Part shown: one piece after another, positions 22,529 to 34,410 of the stretch
How the letters are laid out: every line of letters begins with the position of its first letter
Position numbering within the stretch: the stretch's first letter is position 1
Source: Bathynomus jamesi
Lineage: Eukaryota; Arthropoda; Malacostraca; Isopoda; Cirolanidae
DNA length: 64,000 nt
Direction of reading: 5' to 3'
Assembly (NCBI GenBank): GCA_023014485.1
Contig: JAJOZX010007495.1
Coordinates: 145,001-209,000 of the forward strand
Program-made: the position numbers and the translations under genes
The notes under the pieces: generated by a model
Databases searched by the model: none
What the model was told of the DNA's origin: nothing
The model's input: only the letters and a program-made list of their open reading frames with translations

Positions 22529-22773
22529 GGTGGTCCACTGATAGGGTAGAAAATTGATTTCTGAATTTGTATCGCCTCTCCCCTTCATTGTGTTCCTTTT
22601 TGGCTAAAAATTATTTGTGTAAAGTGGGTTTTTATTTTCATAGAGGTGCCCCAATGACACCAAATTTTCACCCCCTACAAAATGGGAATTCCCATTTTCC
22701 CAGTAGTGGTTTTTACTCCATGCAATGCAGTAAATTTCCAATTACTCTTCTAATTTGTTTGCAGGTTTGCAGT

Positions 22774-24850
22774 GATGGGTACACGCTCCAAGAAATCAAT
22801 CTTCCTCCTTGGTGATGACCTCCCAGATCCTATCAAGGGAGGAAAACTTCCTTCTACTGGAGATGTCATTCGCCAGTTTTACTTCATTTATTGGCAATGT
22901 GGTGCAATATGCTCAGTGGAAAGATCTGCAAAAGCAGGCTACCAGATCTACAAAAGAAGAAGATAAGAGAAAGGCATTTTTAGAGATGCTCCCCACTCTC
23001 TTCAATGTCGCATGTGCCAACACTGAAACCATGATCAAGAATGAGGATGATTTGAGGTTCCTCCAAGCCCATTGGGAGCCTGGTCAGTGAGGCATAATGC
23101 TTAGAATCGACGCCAAAACTGCATTGAAAGAGAAGCAGCAGCTGGAAGCTTCAAAGAAAGCTGACATGAGGAAACGGGGGAGTGATCAGGATGTGTCACG
23201 GCTCATGGAGAAGGTGGAACTCTGTCGTGGAGAAGACAGTATCTCTGATTCTGCCCATGACTCATCACTGGCTTCATCACCTGAGAGAGAAGCAGTTGGA
23301 GGGGTTGGTGTCACCCATTTACTGAAGTGACGTAGGCCCCAGCCCATTGTGACCCCAGATATGTCAGCTACATTCAATAGGACAGGGCTCAGTGACAGAG
23401 AAGCACTTCACGTTATGGCATCTGTCATACGTAGAGCTGGAACAGACACTTCCACAGTAGCTCTCAGCTGCTCCACCATTCACAGAGCCAGAATGAAGCA
23501 TCAAGAGAAAGCAGTAGCTGACATCAAGAAGGGAATGGATTCCTTGAAGTCCAGAGTATTTGTGGTTTACTGGGATGGAAAGTTGCTTCCTGAGCTTGTT
23601 GGGAATGAACAAGTGGATTGCCTCCCTGTACTGGTAACAGGACAAAAGATTGAGAAGCTACTCGGAGTCCCAAAGATGGGATCAGGATCCGGAGAAGCAC
23701 AGGCAACGGCAGTTGTGACCACCTTACATGACTTCGGACTCCAGGATTCAGTCTTGCATTGAATACCAGTCTCCATAGTGGTGCCTGCACTCTGAATGAG
23801 AAGTTGGGGAGGCCATTGTTACATCTAGTGTACTGTCACCACCTCCTTGAGCTCCAAGTACAGAAATCCTTTTCTCTGCTGATGAGCCTGTCCACTGGCC
23901 CCGATATCCTGCTATTCAAGAGATTCAAGGAGTGCTGGGACTTCCTTGACTTCTCTAACTTCCAGCCACTAAGGGAGGGCCCAGAAAGTCAGAGCATGAG
24001 CAAAGAGGAGGTTGAACAGCTTGTGGCCTTTGCCAAGGGCCAGCTTCAAGAGGATCAACCCCGGGAGGACTACCGCAAACTCTTGGAGCTCTGGATCCTC
24101 CTCCTCAGGGAGACTCCTGAAAGGGGAATCCATTTCCAGCATCCTGGAGCAGTTCATAGAGCTTGCTGGATGGCAAAAAGCATCTATTCCTTCAAGCTCT
24201 TCCTCTTCAGGGAGCAGTGTTCCTTTACACAGTGGGAGGAGAGAGGAATCAAGACCTTTGTGACATTCATCACCAAAGTATACCTCAAGGCTTGGTTTAC
24301 AGCTCCCCTCCCAATCCTAGCTCCCTGACACAACCTCAAATACTGCCAGCGAATCGCGAGCTATGAAGGTAATGCCACTCTCGTGACTGAGGTCACCAAG
24401 GTTTTCAGCCACCATTTGTGGTACCTGGGTGGGGAACTGGTTGCCTTGAGCCTTTTTGATGATGGGGTCAGTGCTGAAGAGAAGTGAGAGATGGTGAAAG
24501 CTCTGGAGATGCTAGGATGAGGGGAATGATTGAGGGCAGCAGAGGCAGCACCAGGAAGGAGACTTAGGGACTTCATCTCTGTTGAAACCCGGAGATTCTT
24601 CATGAATCTGTGGATCAATTCCACATTCCTGGAAAACGATCCTACTCAGTGGGATTCAGTGTAGCCAAGAAGATCATCAGGTCTCTGCGAGTAATGAATG
24701 ACACAGCAGAGTGTGGGGTTGTGCTGATTCAAGAATTCTCAGGCTCTCTGACCAAGAATAAGGACCAACTGCAGTACATCTTGCACATAGTAGAGCAGCA
24801 CTGAAAGAAGTATCCCAATCTGAAGAAATCCAGTCTGCTCTCTCCAACAC
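22774..24850 (+). pseudogene. Transposase relic of TAGGGTGGTCC family, copy A
   Basis: The frame opens MGTRSKKSIFLLGDDLPDP and shifts repeatedly. Aligned blocks with the 31689-34402 copy include TVALSCSTIHRARM / SISRSTIRRMR, VFVVYWDGKLLPEL / LLLHWDSKLLTDI, VTGQKIEKLLGVP / VTGNGEEKLLGVP, GPDILLFKRFKECWDFLD, HPGAVHRACWMAKSIYSFKL and VMNDTAECGVVLIQEF. The Asp-containing block around 23745 is frameshifted. At least five breaks exist. Confidence 0.75.
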
Positions 24851-25018
24851 AAAAATGAACTGGGCCTAACTTTGTTACACTACTAGCTGCCCAAAAGTGT
24901 GATTTTGGTTGCTCTTGACTATCATGAGCCACATTTTTTATATAATATGCATCGTACTTGTATGTGCTACATCTATTCTTACATTTTGTATTTCCTGCTA
25001 TCGTTGAATATATATATA

Positions 25019-25446
25019 CAGTAAACCCTCAATAACTCCGACTTTGTTGAGTCGGAATTTGGGATGAGTCACTCATCTTCTGTCAAATGCTATTATTCTT
25101 TTGTTTATTTTACTGAGAGAAGTGTTTTATTTCCTATGTCAAGTGCCATTATTATTTTGTTTCTTTTACTAAGTGAAGTGTTTTTTTAATACTGTATTGT
25201 ACGAAAAGGTAAACAATAAAATTTTGTTTCGTGCTCAAAATAATTCCAGCAACAATAAGTGAAACAAAGTTTTATTGTTTTTTAATGTTTATTTTGAACA
25301 TTGTATTAGACTCTCACTAATCAAACTTAAAAGGTTAGAGAGTACTTATGCCTCTTTAGGGGTAAATAGGGGGGTTAATTAAAGTAATTTGTGATGAGTC
25401 AGACTGGCTAGAACCCTATATAGTCCGACTTATCGAGGGTTTACTG
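25019..25446. mobile_element. pogo-type MITE, 428 bp
   Basis: TA flanks (25017-25018, 25447-25448). Ends: CAGTAAACCCTCAATAACTC and, inverted, CAGTAAACCCTCGATAAGTC, followed by CGACT in both. No coding sequence. It abuts the next Tigger with only TATA between them. Confidence 0.9.
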
Positions 25447-25450
25447 TATA

Positions 25451-26856
25451 CAGTCGTCCCTCGGTATCCGCGGGGGATTGGTTCCAGGACCCCCCACGGA
25501 TACCAAAATCTGCGGATGCTCAAGTCCCTTATATAAAATGGCGTAGTATTTGCATATAACCTACGCACATCCTCCCGTATACTTTAAATCATCTCTAGAT
25601 TACTTATAATACCTAATACAATGCAATGTAAATGCTATATAAATAGTTGTTATACTGTATTATTTAGGGAATAATGACAAGAAAAAAAAGTCTGTACATG
25701 TTCAGTACAGACGCAACCATCGTAGGCCTAACTACATAGTACACGTCAGCAACAACATAATATTTTCTTTCTTTCAACACTTACAGATTGCTTTCATTTA
25801 ATGACCTGAAAGAGAAATACATAGAATAAAACACAGAATATTTAAAATACAAGTACATATAGAAAATATAATTATAAATAGAGAAAATATAAATTTATTC
25901 TCTCTCTCTCCATGTTAACACTCACCAAAACCCTGGTTCTTCTCTCTTGATAACCCTCATATGATGATGATGATGACGATAATGATTGCTGTATGGTGCC
26001 TACAGTGCCAATGTGGTGAGGCAACAAGATGTGTGGCACTGTAGGTAAGCGGTGAGACATCAGGCTAACTTGAACCTTCTGACAGGATGTCAGAAGGTTC
26101 ATCTATGTCGGAAGAACCAGGTTCCGATTGCAGATGTTGACGCTTTGGAGGAGGCTCAATAATACTAATGTCAGGATCTGTGGAGGTTGAGGGCTGAGGA
26201 TCTTCAAGCGTTGAAGGTCGAGGCTTCACAATTGCAGGTGCTTTAGTTAGAAACATTGTTATAGGAAGCTGTTTCTTCTTTTTCTTTGCATCATCAAACA
26301 AATCTTGCAGTGGTTGTAGGCATGTTGTTATCCCTCAGGTGACACGGAGGCTTCATTCCATCAAAGGATCGTACTCGAGGATCATATCCTTTAACACTTG
26401 CGCCTGTTGAAAAACTGCTGCAAAAACTTCGGCAAGCGACATGCCACTTTTCAAAAGATCTAAGAATTTTATTTTCTCATTGAGAGATAGCACTTTACGC
26501 TCCCCTTAGCCTTTGAGGGATTGCTTTGACCACTTAATTGCTTTTTAGGAGCCATTTTTTCACAGAAACAAAGGGTGCACACAACACAAGTAGCGAACGA
26601 ATGAGACACGAGGCGAACAATGCTCAAACAACGAGTGCTGGAGAGAGACTGAGGATGGATCTGTGAAATGGCGGGAGGCTACAGCAGGGTATGCCTACAC
26701 ATCACTTCATTTGCGTGGATTCAGCGTAGTGCTCGGTGCGCGGCAAATTCAAGTTTTGCGTTTTGGAACTTTCTGGAATTTTTTTTTTCGAATATTTTCG
26801 ATCCGCAGTTGGTTGAATCCGCGGATGCGGAACCCGCGGATACGGAGGGCCAACTG
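25451..26856 (-). mobile_element. Tigger element resembling mammalian MER2
   Basis: The 1,406-bp element is flanked by TA (25449-25450, 26857-26858). Ends: CAGTCGTCCCTCGGTATCCG on the left; inverted right end CAGTTGGCCCTCCGTATCCG. The left 280 bp (for example GCGTAGTATTTGCATATAAC and GTCTGTACATGTTCAGTACA) and the right end (GGTTGGTTGAATCCGCGGAT) closely resemble, from memory, the mammalian MER2 consensus. The interior carries N- and C-terminal Tigger transposase pieces with the core deleted. Confidence 0.85.
26068..26555 (-). pseudogene. Tigger transposase remnants (N-terminus plus C-terminus)
   Basis: From ATG at 26555 the minus strand gives MAPKKQLSGQSK, then (with frame slips) KVLSLNEKIKFLDLLKSGMS and LAEV, the helix-turn-helix of pogo/Tigger proteins. 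After a junction near 26310 it continues MFDDAKKKKKQLPITMFLTK and ends in Pro/Ser/Asp-rich sequence (PSTSTDPDISIIEPPPK), as in Tigger C-termini. The DDE core is absent. Confidence 0.7.
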
Positions 26857-27146
26857 TATATATATATTATATATATATATAAAAATCACTCTAGCATCAT
26901 TTTTTTTCAGAAAATAAACTTCAATTCCTTTCCAATACTTCATTTTTCCTAGAGAGAAAATGGGAATTCCCATTTTATGGGGGAGGTGAAAGTTTGAGGT
27001 CATTGGGGCACCCCTAAATGAACCCTAAAATTTTTTAAACTTGTCATGGAATGTTTTTTCTTTGAGTGGAACATAATGATAGGGAGAGAGAATAAAATTT
27101 CAAACTTTCATTTTTGTGGACCACCCTAATATATATATATATATAT

Positions 27147-27417
27147 CCCCGCAAGGGGGTTCTAAGCTCGTGCTCTTGAGTGCTCTTTGTGCTCGTTTGT
27201 ACATGCTTGTTCCTGGAGGTTTCACGTGCGCCCTCCCGGCCCTAGCACCCAAAGATGATGGGGCTCGACCCTGCAGTCCTTGTCATCCTTGGTCTTTTTC
27301 CACTTCGACTGTCCCCTCCACCCTTTCTTTTTCCTCTGTCTTTCCTCTCACTTTTTCTTTGTTTTTCCGCTGAGATATGCCCTTTTAAATAGAGGCAAAT
27401 CGGTTCTTCCCGAACTT

Positions 27418-27440
<23 letters not shown>
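27147..27440 (+). mobile_element. Poly(A)-ended retroposed sequence, possibly a SINE
   Basis: The roughly 290-bp sequence lies between TA arrays and ends in about 16 A residues and (TA)n. GGGCTCGACCC at about 27260 is weakly B-box-like, but I see no convincing A box. It is either an unrecognised SINE or a processed transcript fragment. Confidence 0.4.
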
Positions 27441-27449
<9 letters not shown>

Positions 27450-27454
27450 TACCT

Positions 27455-27560
27455 ATATAAATTGATGATTGGTTAGGTTGTAATATTTTCATTAGTTTTA
27501 ATGTTTTATTTGATGGATTCATTTACATTCCCCAACTTTGACCTAGTGTAGTTTGTCCCC
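27455..27560. repeat. Right arm of inverted repeat pairing with 20395-20500
   Basis: GATTGGTTAGGTTGTAATAT and TTTTCATTAGTTTTAA are the inverse of the left arm. They are followed by CATTCCCCAACTTTGACCTA and GTGTAGTTTG, which match the CTAGTGTAGTT..TTCCCC motifs outside the left arm. Confidence 0.7.
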
Positions 27561-28049
27561 TTTTACATCAGGGGGACGTGAACTATACTTGCTCTGTAAT
27601 TTTTAATGAGGATTCAAAATATATTAATATTTTTTAATGGTTTGGAGTGGTGTTAAAGTGAATATTATCCCAAAAATTATATTGATTTCATTGAAACAAA
27701 CTTGGAATGCACTGAATATCCAGCAGATATTTGGTATCTAGCCTATCCAGCCAACTTTTGCTATCCAGCAAATTTACTATCTGATGCATTCCAAGTGATA
27801 TCATATATAAAATAAGATCTGATTCAGGCATAAAGGAAAGTGTTCAAAAGCTCCCACCCTGACAATCCTTGTGTGCAGCATATTGTTCCCTGGTTTCCTT
27901 CTCTGTACCTTCCCACTCTACTTTTGTTACATTACCATAAAATTTGAGACTCCCCCTGTGAGAAAAGCTGGCTACAGGCCTTGAATTTACCTTGAAGTGC
28001 TTATGCCTCAAGGGCACTGCCTGATAATAATAATGATAATAATAGATAG

Positions 28050-28198
28050 CTAACCTCATTGTATGAGGGGAGATATGATACAGATGTTCAAAATATTTTC
28101 AGGTTTGGATAATTTAGATGTACATAACTTTTTCTCACTAGAGACTGATGGGATAACTCATGGGCATAATAAGAAAATTAGAAAACAGACGTGTAGAC
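28050..28198 (+). pseudogene. LINE reverse transcriptase C-terminal fragment, first part
   Basis: The frame RGDMIQMFKIFSGLDNLDVH, then NFFSLETDGITHGHNKKIRK and QTCR, is typical of CR1-group LINE C-termini (RGD.I...KI..G.D). It continues at 37004 (LDLYKYFFSHRVVDFWNDL) after the 8.8-kb insertion is removed with one AGAC copy. Confidence 0.8.
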
Positions 28199-28974
28199 GG
28201 GTCATTCCAGGACAAATCATGCAAAAAAAAAATAATTTGTAACCACTCTGACTTGGATTTTTCTCAAATTTGGTATATATAAGGTTGTTTTTGTGCAAAA
28301 ACATGAAATCTCAAGTTTTAGTGCAATCAGAGTAATGGTTCAAAAGTTATGGGCCCCCTAATTTTAGGGGTGGGGGCTGGCCCCTTAATTTTTTAAAATC
28401 TATAACTTGGTCCCTAATTGAGCTAGAAAAAAATTTAAAAACCATTTGAAAGCTCAAATCCTAAAGAATAATTGACTAAGTAATAAAATGCATTTAATCA
28501 AATAGTTAAAAAGTTAAATCAGTTTGAATATTTGGGGGGGGGGGGCACCCCCTATGATACAGATATTCAAGATTTTTTTTTTCAGCATTTTGTACCTCAA
28601 TTACTCTTCTATATGACTTAGTCAATGACATTGTGTATTTTTACCTTTTAAGTTATGTATTTTTTTGCACTTTATTATAAGGTACTTACTAGCAAAAAGA
28701 TGACATATTAGCCCAAGTTCAGGAATTGGGCTATACTAACTATATAATAGTTTATCCTAACTATATATATTGCACACATACACACACACATTACTAAAAT
28801 AAAAGAGAATTTGTACTGCCTGTTTGTAAGGTCAAGTGGTATCATGCTTGTGTAGTCATGCTACAACTTGTCACAGCAAAATGAGATTGTCTGAGGGCTC
28901 CTTCCATTAACATGAGGCTTGGTTATTAAGGGTTCAGTTTGCCTTTTGTGACCACATGATAAACACTACTCATA

Positions 28975-29788
28975 CAGCGGAACCTCAATATACGAACGCA
29001 TCTCTATTCAAACAAATCGGTATAAGAACAACTTTTTTGAGAAAAAATTATCCTTGTATACGAACCATTCCCTCATATCCGAACTGAAAGAAGCCGGAGG
29101 GGATGAGTAAGGGCAACATTTCCACTGCAGACATTAAGGAATTGTGTTTTCATTGGGCTAAAACACAGAGCATGGTGGAGAAATGGCACCCTAACATTGC
29201 TGTAGTGAATAGTAGCATCAATTTGTTCAATGACAATGTGATTGCATACTTTAGAAATATTTTGAAGAGTAGGCAGACACAGACAACATTGGACAAGTTC
29301 TTTACCAAAGAAAAAAAATCAAGTGCTAGTGAATCCCCAGCATCTTCTAGTGCTACTGCAAAGAGACGGAAAAGAGACAGAACACCAGAAGGGGAGTTAC
29401 CTGATGTTTTTATGGAAGGTGACACCCCTTCCAAACAATAATCTCCCTCCTCCACCCCACCTTCCTCTCCAGCTTCCACTTAGGCCATCATCACTCCTCA
29501 GCAAAGGTAAAGTTCAGGTTAAATTTTCATTTATTTGTATAATATTGCATTATTTATTGTTGTTACAGGTTTCATTTATGATTTTATGCATGTAAGTCTT
29601 ATTTTACAGGTTTAATTAACCAATATTTTGACTTAAAAATGTTTCATAAGGGGTAACTTTTGGGGGTCTGGAACGGATTAATCCAATTTACATTATTTCT
29701 TATGGGAAAAATTGATTCAATATACAAACAATTCGATATCAGAACAACCCTCAGGAACGGATTAAGTTCGTATATTGAGGTTCCACTG
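28975..29788 (+). mobile_element. Tigger element, 814 bp, internally deleted
   Basis: TA flanks (28973-28974, 29789-29790). Inverted ends CAG(C/T)GGAACCTCAATATACG continue AAC with one mismatch in 23 bp. A transposase C-terminus is retained. Confidence 0.9.
29103..29441 (+). CDS. Tigger transposase C-terminal fragment
   Basis: The 112-aa frame contains STADIKELCFHWAKTQSMVE, then RNILKSRQTQTTLDKFFTKE and a Ser/Ala-rich tail with KRRKRDRTPEGELPD. R..QT.LD.FF is the standard C-terminal motif of Tigger proteins (PIP-box-like). The DNA-binding and DDE regions are gone. Confidence 0.75.
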   Translation: MSKGNISTADIKELCFHWAKTQSMVEKWHPNIAVVNSSINLFNDNVIAYFRNILKSRQTQTTLDKFFTKEKKSSASESPASSSATAKRRKRDRTPEGELPDVFMEGDTPSKQ

Positions 29789-29949
29789 TATATGGTATCT
29801 GCTTGCCATATTATTTTAGTGCCTTGCCTATATTGGCTGTGCTTGTGTTTGCCTGTTATCATTAAAAATCATTAACATTTAACATTCTTTCTACTTATTA
29901 TGGGAACTGAAGCTAATATATAAATTTTAAACATGTCTTACCATTTAAA

Positions 29950-31688
29950 TTATCATAAACAGTGTTGTGACCCCTTTAAGAGACAAGAAAAGAATCTTAA
30001 AGGGTTTAAGAAATTTACCATTAAATGTAACAGAAAAAATCCTGACTCCTTAAGTGGAAAGTTTGTACACATTTGCAAACTGACAATCCTGGTGAGATCA
30101 GTGATATTGAAATCTGTAGAGAACAAACCAAGAACATTCTTGAAGAAATTGAGATTTCACCAATAAAATTCCATAAGTAGTGTATGAATTATAATTTGGG
30201 GACTTATTTTTGAAAAGTATAGTTATCAGAAAATGCATTATATGATTTTAAAAAATCATCTAAACTCTTTATCTTTGTGTGTACATTGTTTCATAGGTTA
30301 TCAAAATAATGCAGTTTTATCAAACTTGTAAACATAACATTCTTTAACAATTTAAAGAATTGCCAAAAAATAGTTATGTACAATAAATGAATTCTGATTA
30401 GATTAAATTATGAAAATTTGTTGCTGTAACTTACAGTAATTCTAAATTTTGGATGATGCCTAATTTCAGATGGTATGAACACTGACAGGATATCTAAAAA
30501 AGCATCAGACAAATACGACAAGTGTGTATCTACTTTGAAAAAGAATTTTGAACAATCTTTCTCAGCATCTGTGGATGAGGGAGCATCTACATCCAAAAGA
30601 TTATGCATGGAAAAAGAATTGGAAAGGTAAGGATTGCTCAAATTCAACTAAATTAGCAACTCATGGTCACAATTAGACTCTTGACGTATATAATTTTAGA
30701 TGTTTTAAATTTCAATAGCCTAACTTTTCTTCAATATCATTCTTACATACAGAACACAATCACACCATTTTAACAGTCTAAAAAATATCCATGGTAGATA
30801 GATATTCTTATATTTTTTCTATTTAAGTCCTGATCTTAGAGTACATTAAATTAATAATTTCAATTTAAGAAAATTCTGATATCCCCTTCCTTTTATTTAT
30901 CTAATAGGTACAAAACTATGATGATGGAGCTCACTGAAGCATTCAACTTTACAACTTCCTACTAAAGAAGGTTGCAGATTCTTACTCTATCCCCATACAC
31001 AACCTCAAAAACTCAAGAGTTCTTTGGTGCTAGTAGATATCTTGTTGATAAAGCCAGGAGCATGAAGCAACAGTATGGAATATTGCCAAATGTTCCTAAG
31101 TACAGTAAAGGGAAAAAGATAAGTGATGAAACTATTTCTCATGTGACGGCTTTTTGAGGACCCAGAATTTAGTAGAGTGTATCCAAGAAAAAAGGACTGT
31201 GTTAGTATCAGAGACAAAGATGGAAACAAAATTTACAAACAAAAGCATCTCTTACTCAGCAATTTGAAAGAACTGTATCTTAGGTATAAAGAAACTGACT
31301 CAAGTATAAGCTTTTCAACATTTGCAACTCTTAGACCCAAATGGTATGTTATTGCTGGAGGTATAGGTACACACACAGTTTGTATTTGTATCTATCACCA
31401 GAACCCCAAATCAATGGTTTCAGTAATTGGTGACAAGGACTTGACTTATCATTCATTGATTCAAAAAAGTACGTTACACTAGTGTAGAGAATGTCCTGGT
31501 GTTGCTGGTGTAGATAACTATTTGAACACATTAAATGTACTGACTTCCAGGGATTCAATTGAATATGACCAGTAGACCAGCACTGACATGGCAACTTTGT
31601 CAGTGGAGGAATTCATTGAAAAACTTTCAGAATCAACTTATTCTCTTACTCATCATCATTATATAGCCAAGAGTCAAAGTCTCTACAT
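29950..31688 (+). pseudogene. Sola-like transposase copy 2, N-terminal exons
   Basis: The first block at about 29960 has QCCDPFKRQEKNLKGFKKFT. A second block (about 30470-30628) reads TDRISKKASDKYDKCVSTLK ... CMEKELER and ends at a GGTAAGG donor-like site. The third begins after TAG near 30908 (YKTMMMELTEAFN) and continues with LSPYTTSKTQEFFGASRYLV, VYPRKKDCVSIRDK, KHLLLSNLKELYLRYKE, FSTFATLRPKWYVIAGG, CRECPGVAGVDNYLNTLNVL and HHHYIAKSQSLY. Stops and shifts occur near 30970, 31155 and 31575. The block spacing suggests two introns. Confidence 0.65.
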
Positions 31689-34402
31689 TAGGGTGGTCCA
31701 CAACAGCGTTCTTTGGAATTTTAAATTCGGTCACATCTGCCCTTATTCTATTCCCCCACAAGAATAAATGTGCCAATTATCTTTGCTCTAGGACCTTTTT
31801 ATGCACTCGCTCAAAATGAAACAATTTGAATAATGACTTGACAATTTATGACTGGAATATATATTGAACAAGGATAATAAGGACTTGACAATTTATGACT
31901 ATATTATATATATATTATATATTAATATATTATGAAATTATAACAGCGGAACAAATAATGCACACAGTTGAAGATCTTTAGGTCTTCTTGAGACCAGTTT
32001 TAGTCCGCTCTTTGAATTCATTGTGGTGCTGAGTGACTGCGCAGAGAAGGTACTGCTTTTGCACTTCATCCTTCGTGATTGTGCTGTTGAAAGCCTTAAT
32101 GAGCGCAACTCCTCTTTCTGCGCAATCGTTAACCACTGCCATCTTCTCTATTCCTTCATTCCTTGGTAAGCTGGATCTGTGTTCCAATCATTTGGTGTCT
32201 TGGACAGGAATGATTGCGCCTGTTCACTTCCGTGCTGCATGACGAGGTTGAAGAAGATTGCTGAACGTTCGGAGGCATAGAATTCCAAGGGATTGCTCGA
32301 GGAGAAGATTTTTCCGTCCACGCGCTTGAGTCCTTTTCTTTTTTTGGGAACAGCTATGATGTTGTGAGCAATCCTCTCCTTCGTGGATGCGTGAACTCGA
32401 GGATCAAAGAGTGCCAAGGGGATTAAGTGCTCAGAAATGAACCACAAATGGCGCTTCATCGCGGCAAATGCCGCATCATTCGTCTTTCCTAGGTGAGCTT
32501 TCAGCTGCCGCAAGAAAGTGAGGTCATTCAATGGAGCCATGTCTGCAACACTGGCCTCATTCCAGTAGTGCCCGTAAAGGAGCGTGATAAACAGGCTTAG
32601 TTCCTTGATGTTCCATTTCTCAGTCTGAAGCAAGGTGAATTGATCTCTGAATAAGAACACCTTGAGCGTGTAAATGGCCTTGGCCATCCATCGCACATGG
32701 TGCATGGCTCCAGGGCTTTGAATTCTCACAGGACTGTCAAGCTTCCCTCCCAAGAAAAAGAGGCAGAGAAGCATCAGTTCATCATAGTCGTCCTGCTGGC
32801 TCTTCATCTTGACAGCCTCCTTGTAGTAGGAGACCATTTCCTTCCTCTGCTCTGCTGTTTCAATGAACAGGCTGTCGGGTGCACTCTCAAACTTACTGCG
32901 ATCAATGAAAACCCAGTGCTGCTTGAAGCGCTTGAATAGGCCAATTTCAGGTCCACTGGATATTCTGAAACAAGCACCGAAGGCCGCAGCAAGGACGACT
33001 TCTACCACATGGTGTCGGCAAGCGATCCACACCCAACTCCTTTTCAATGAGAGTACAAGCTCCAGCATGAAGTCCCATGTTGGACGCAGTTGTATTAAAA
33101 ACAAGACCTTGAACATTGCCCCTCAAAGACCAGTCATCCACAAGCTTCAGGCAAGCCTGGGCCTGAGATGCTCCAGTTGCAGCAGCTACCATTGGAACTC
33201 CAAGGAGTTTCTCTTCCCCATTACCGGTTACAAGCACAGCCACAGTCCACCACCTCTAACCAATGGGAGATATCTGTAAGCAGCTTACTATCCCAGTGCA
33301 AGAGAAGGGGCTCATGGGTCTTGAAAGTGGCCTGATCTTTGTGGCACACCACTTCACGTGTACATTGTCTCATGCGACGAATGGTGCTGCGTGAGATTGA
33401 CACTTCGTCCAAGTTGTGCCCCAGCGATTTAATAGTTGCTGCGACCACTGCCATTCCTTTCCTATCACTGATGTGGCAATCCAAGGCTAAAGAAATGTCA
33501 GGTGTGATCACAGACTTCAATCGCTTAGGAGTGAAACATTTTCGTACTGACTCCTTAAAAACTACAGTATCTGAATCTGATGATTCAGATGTGCTTGAAC
33601 TAGAAGCCTCCAGTTCTCCTTGGGACCATCTCGCATCCGCCTCACCCTTGGTCTTCTCCTCTCGGTTCATCTCCGCCTCACACCAAATCCTCTTCTTCAT
33701 TTGTTGGTCAGCCATTTTCTTGTCAATCAGGCCAAAGCTGGAGGAAGTGGGATTATCGAGCTGAGCGACAAGGAAGTTCTTGTCCTCCTCATTCATCATG
33801 GTCTCGAGGGCGTCATGACGTGAAAGATCGAACACATCGACAAGGTCTCCGCGAAATATGTCCTCCTTCATTCTGTAGGATGGGAAATTCTTTGTGCGGT
33901 TCTTCTTCAGCCCCTTGTATTGCTCGTACAGTTTCAGGAGTTTCTTCTCAGCGTATCTAGTATCCATCATTAGAACATTTGCTTTTGTCCAAAACGGGAT
34001 CAAAGCCTCAATGGTCATCACCGCACTGTTATATTCTGTCTTCCTCTCCTCCAGATCGTGGAACATGAATTTCCTGAAGACTTGAAGCTTGGTAGGGAGT
34101 CCTACCCTAGTTAACTTCTCTTCCGCCTTCCCTAGTAACCACACCTCACTGCTAGACCATGTTTTTGATTGCTTCAATGGCATTTCTACACATTCCTACA
34201 AAAGAAGAAGCCAAATTTAGTCATACTATAGTAATCAGTCATTAGTGAGACATGTCATGCATGATTGAGTGACCTCTTAATGACACCGTAGACCAACCAT
34301 ACTTCACACAGTTATTCATACTAAGTGTAGGAACAAAAGCAACAATGACCCAAAAGTGAAATCTCAGATGCTAAATTTTCCCTATGCTTGTGAACCACCC
34401 TA
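31689..34402 (-). mobile_element. TAGGGTGGTCC-type transposon (hAT-like), copy B, nearly complete
   Basis: Perfect 8-bp TSDs CTCTACAT lie at 31681-31688 and 34403-34410. Ends: TAGGGTGGTCCACAA and, inverted, TAGGGTGGTTCACAA. The minus-strand transposase spans almost the whole element, with few breaks. It is inserted within the transposase relic of the 8.8-kb Sola-like element. Confidence 0.95.
31978..34183 (-). pseudogene. Transposase of TAGGGTGGTCC family, copy B
   Basis: From 34183 (MPLKQSKTWSSSEVWLLGKA) a 320-aa frame runs to about 33221. The frame then slips to 33243-32947 (MAVLVTGNGEEKLLGVPMVA ... VFNTTASNMGLHAGACTLIE), and back to 33116-32148 (WIACRHHVVEVVLAAAFGAC, GPEIGLFKRFKQHWVFIDRS, SPGAMHHVRWMAKAIYTLKV, AFAAMKRHLWFISEHLIPLA), ending at 32187-31978 (AVVNDCAERGVALIKAFNST, DEVQKQYLLCAVTQHH). 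The FNTTASN, C.HH, RWM and VVND.AERG blocks resemble a hAT-like RNase H core; N replaces the Asp expected in F(D)TTASN. Total is about 730 residues. The superfamily is inferred. Confidence 0.75.
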
Positions 34403-34410
34403 CTCTACAT

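Larger units (their letters stand above)
22526..27128 (+). mobile_element. TAGGGTGGTCC-type transposon (hAT-like), copy A
   Basis: Inverted ends TAGGGTGGTCCAC lie at 22526 and 27128, and the inner noncoding ends share the palindrome AAAATGGGAATTCCCATTTT in both subterminal regions. The flanking 8 bp are ATATATAT on both sides, compatible with an 8-bp TSD but uninformative in TA. The transposase relic spans about 22774-24850. A pogo MITE (25019-25446) and a Tigger (25451-26856) are nested downstream. A closer-to-intact relative lies at 31689-34402. Confidence 0.8.

Noticed and set aside
28195..29800. Host gene exons with GT/AG signals between 29.9 and 31 kb
   Set aside because: The blocks belong to a transposase inside a long-TIR element flanked by a target duplication.
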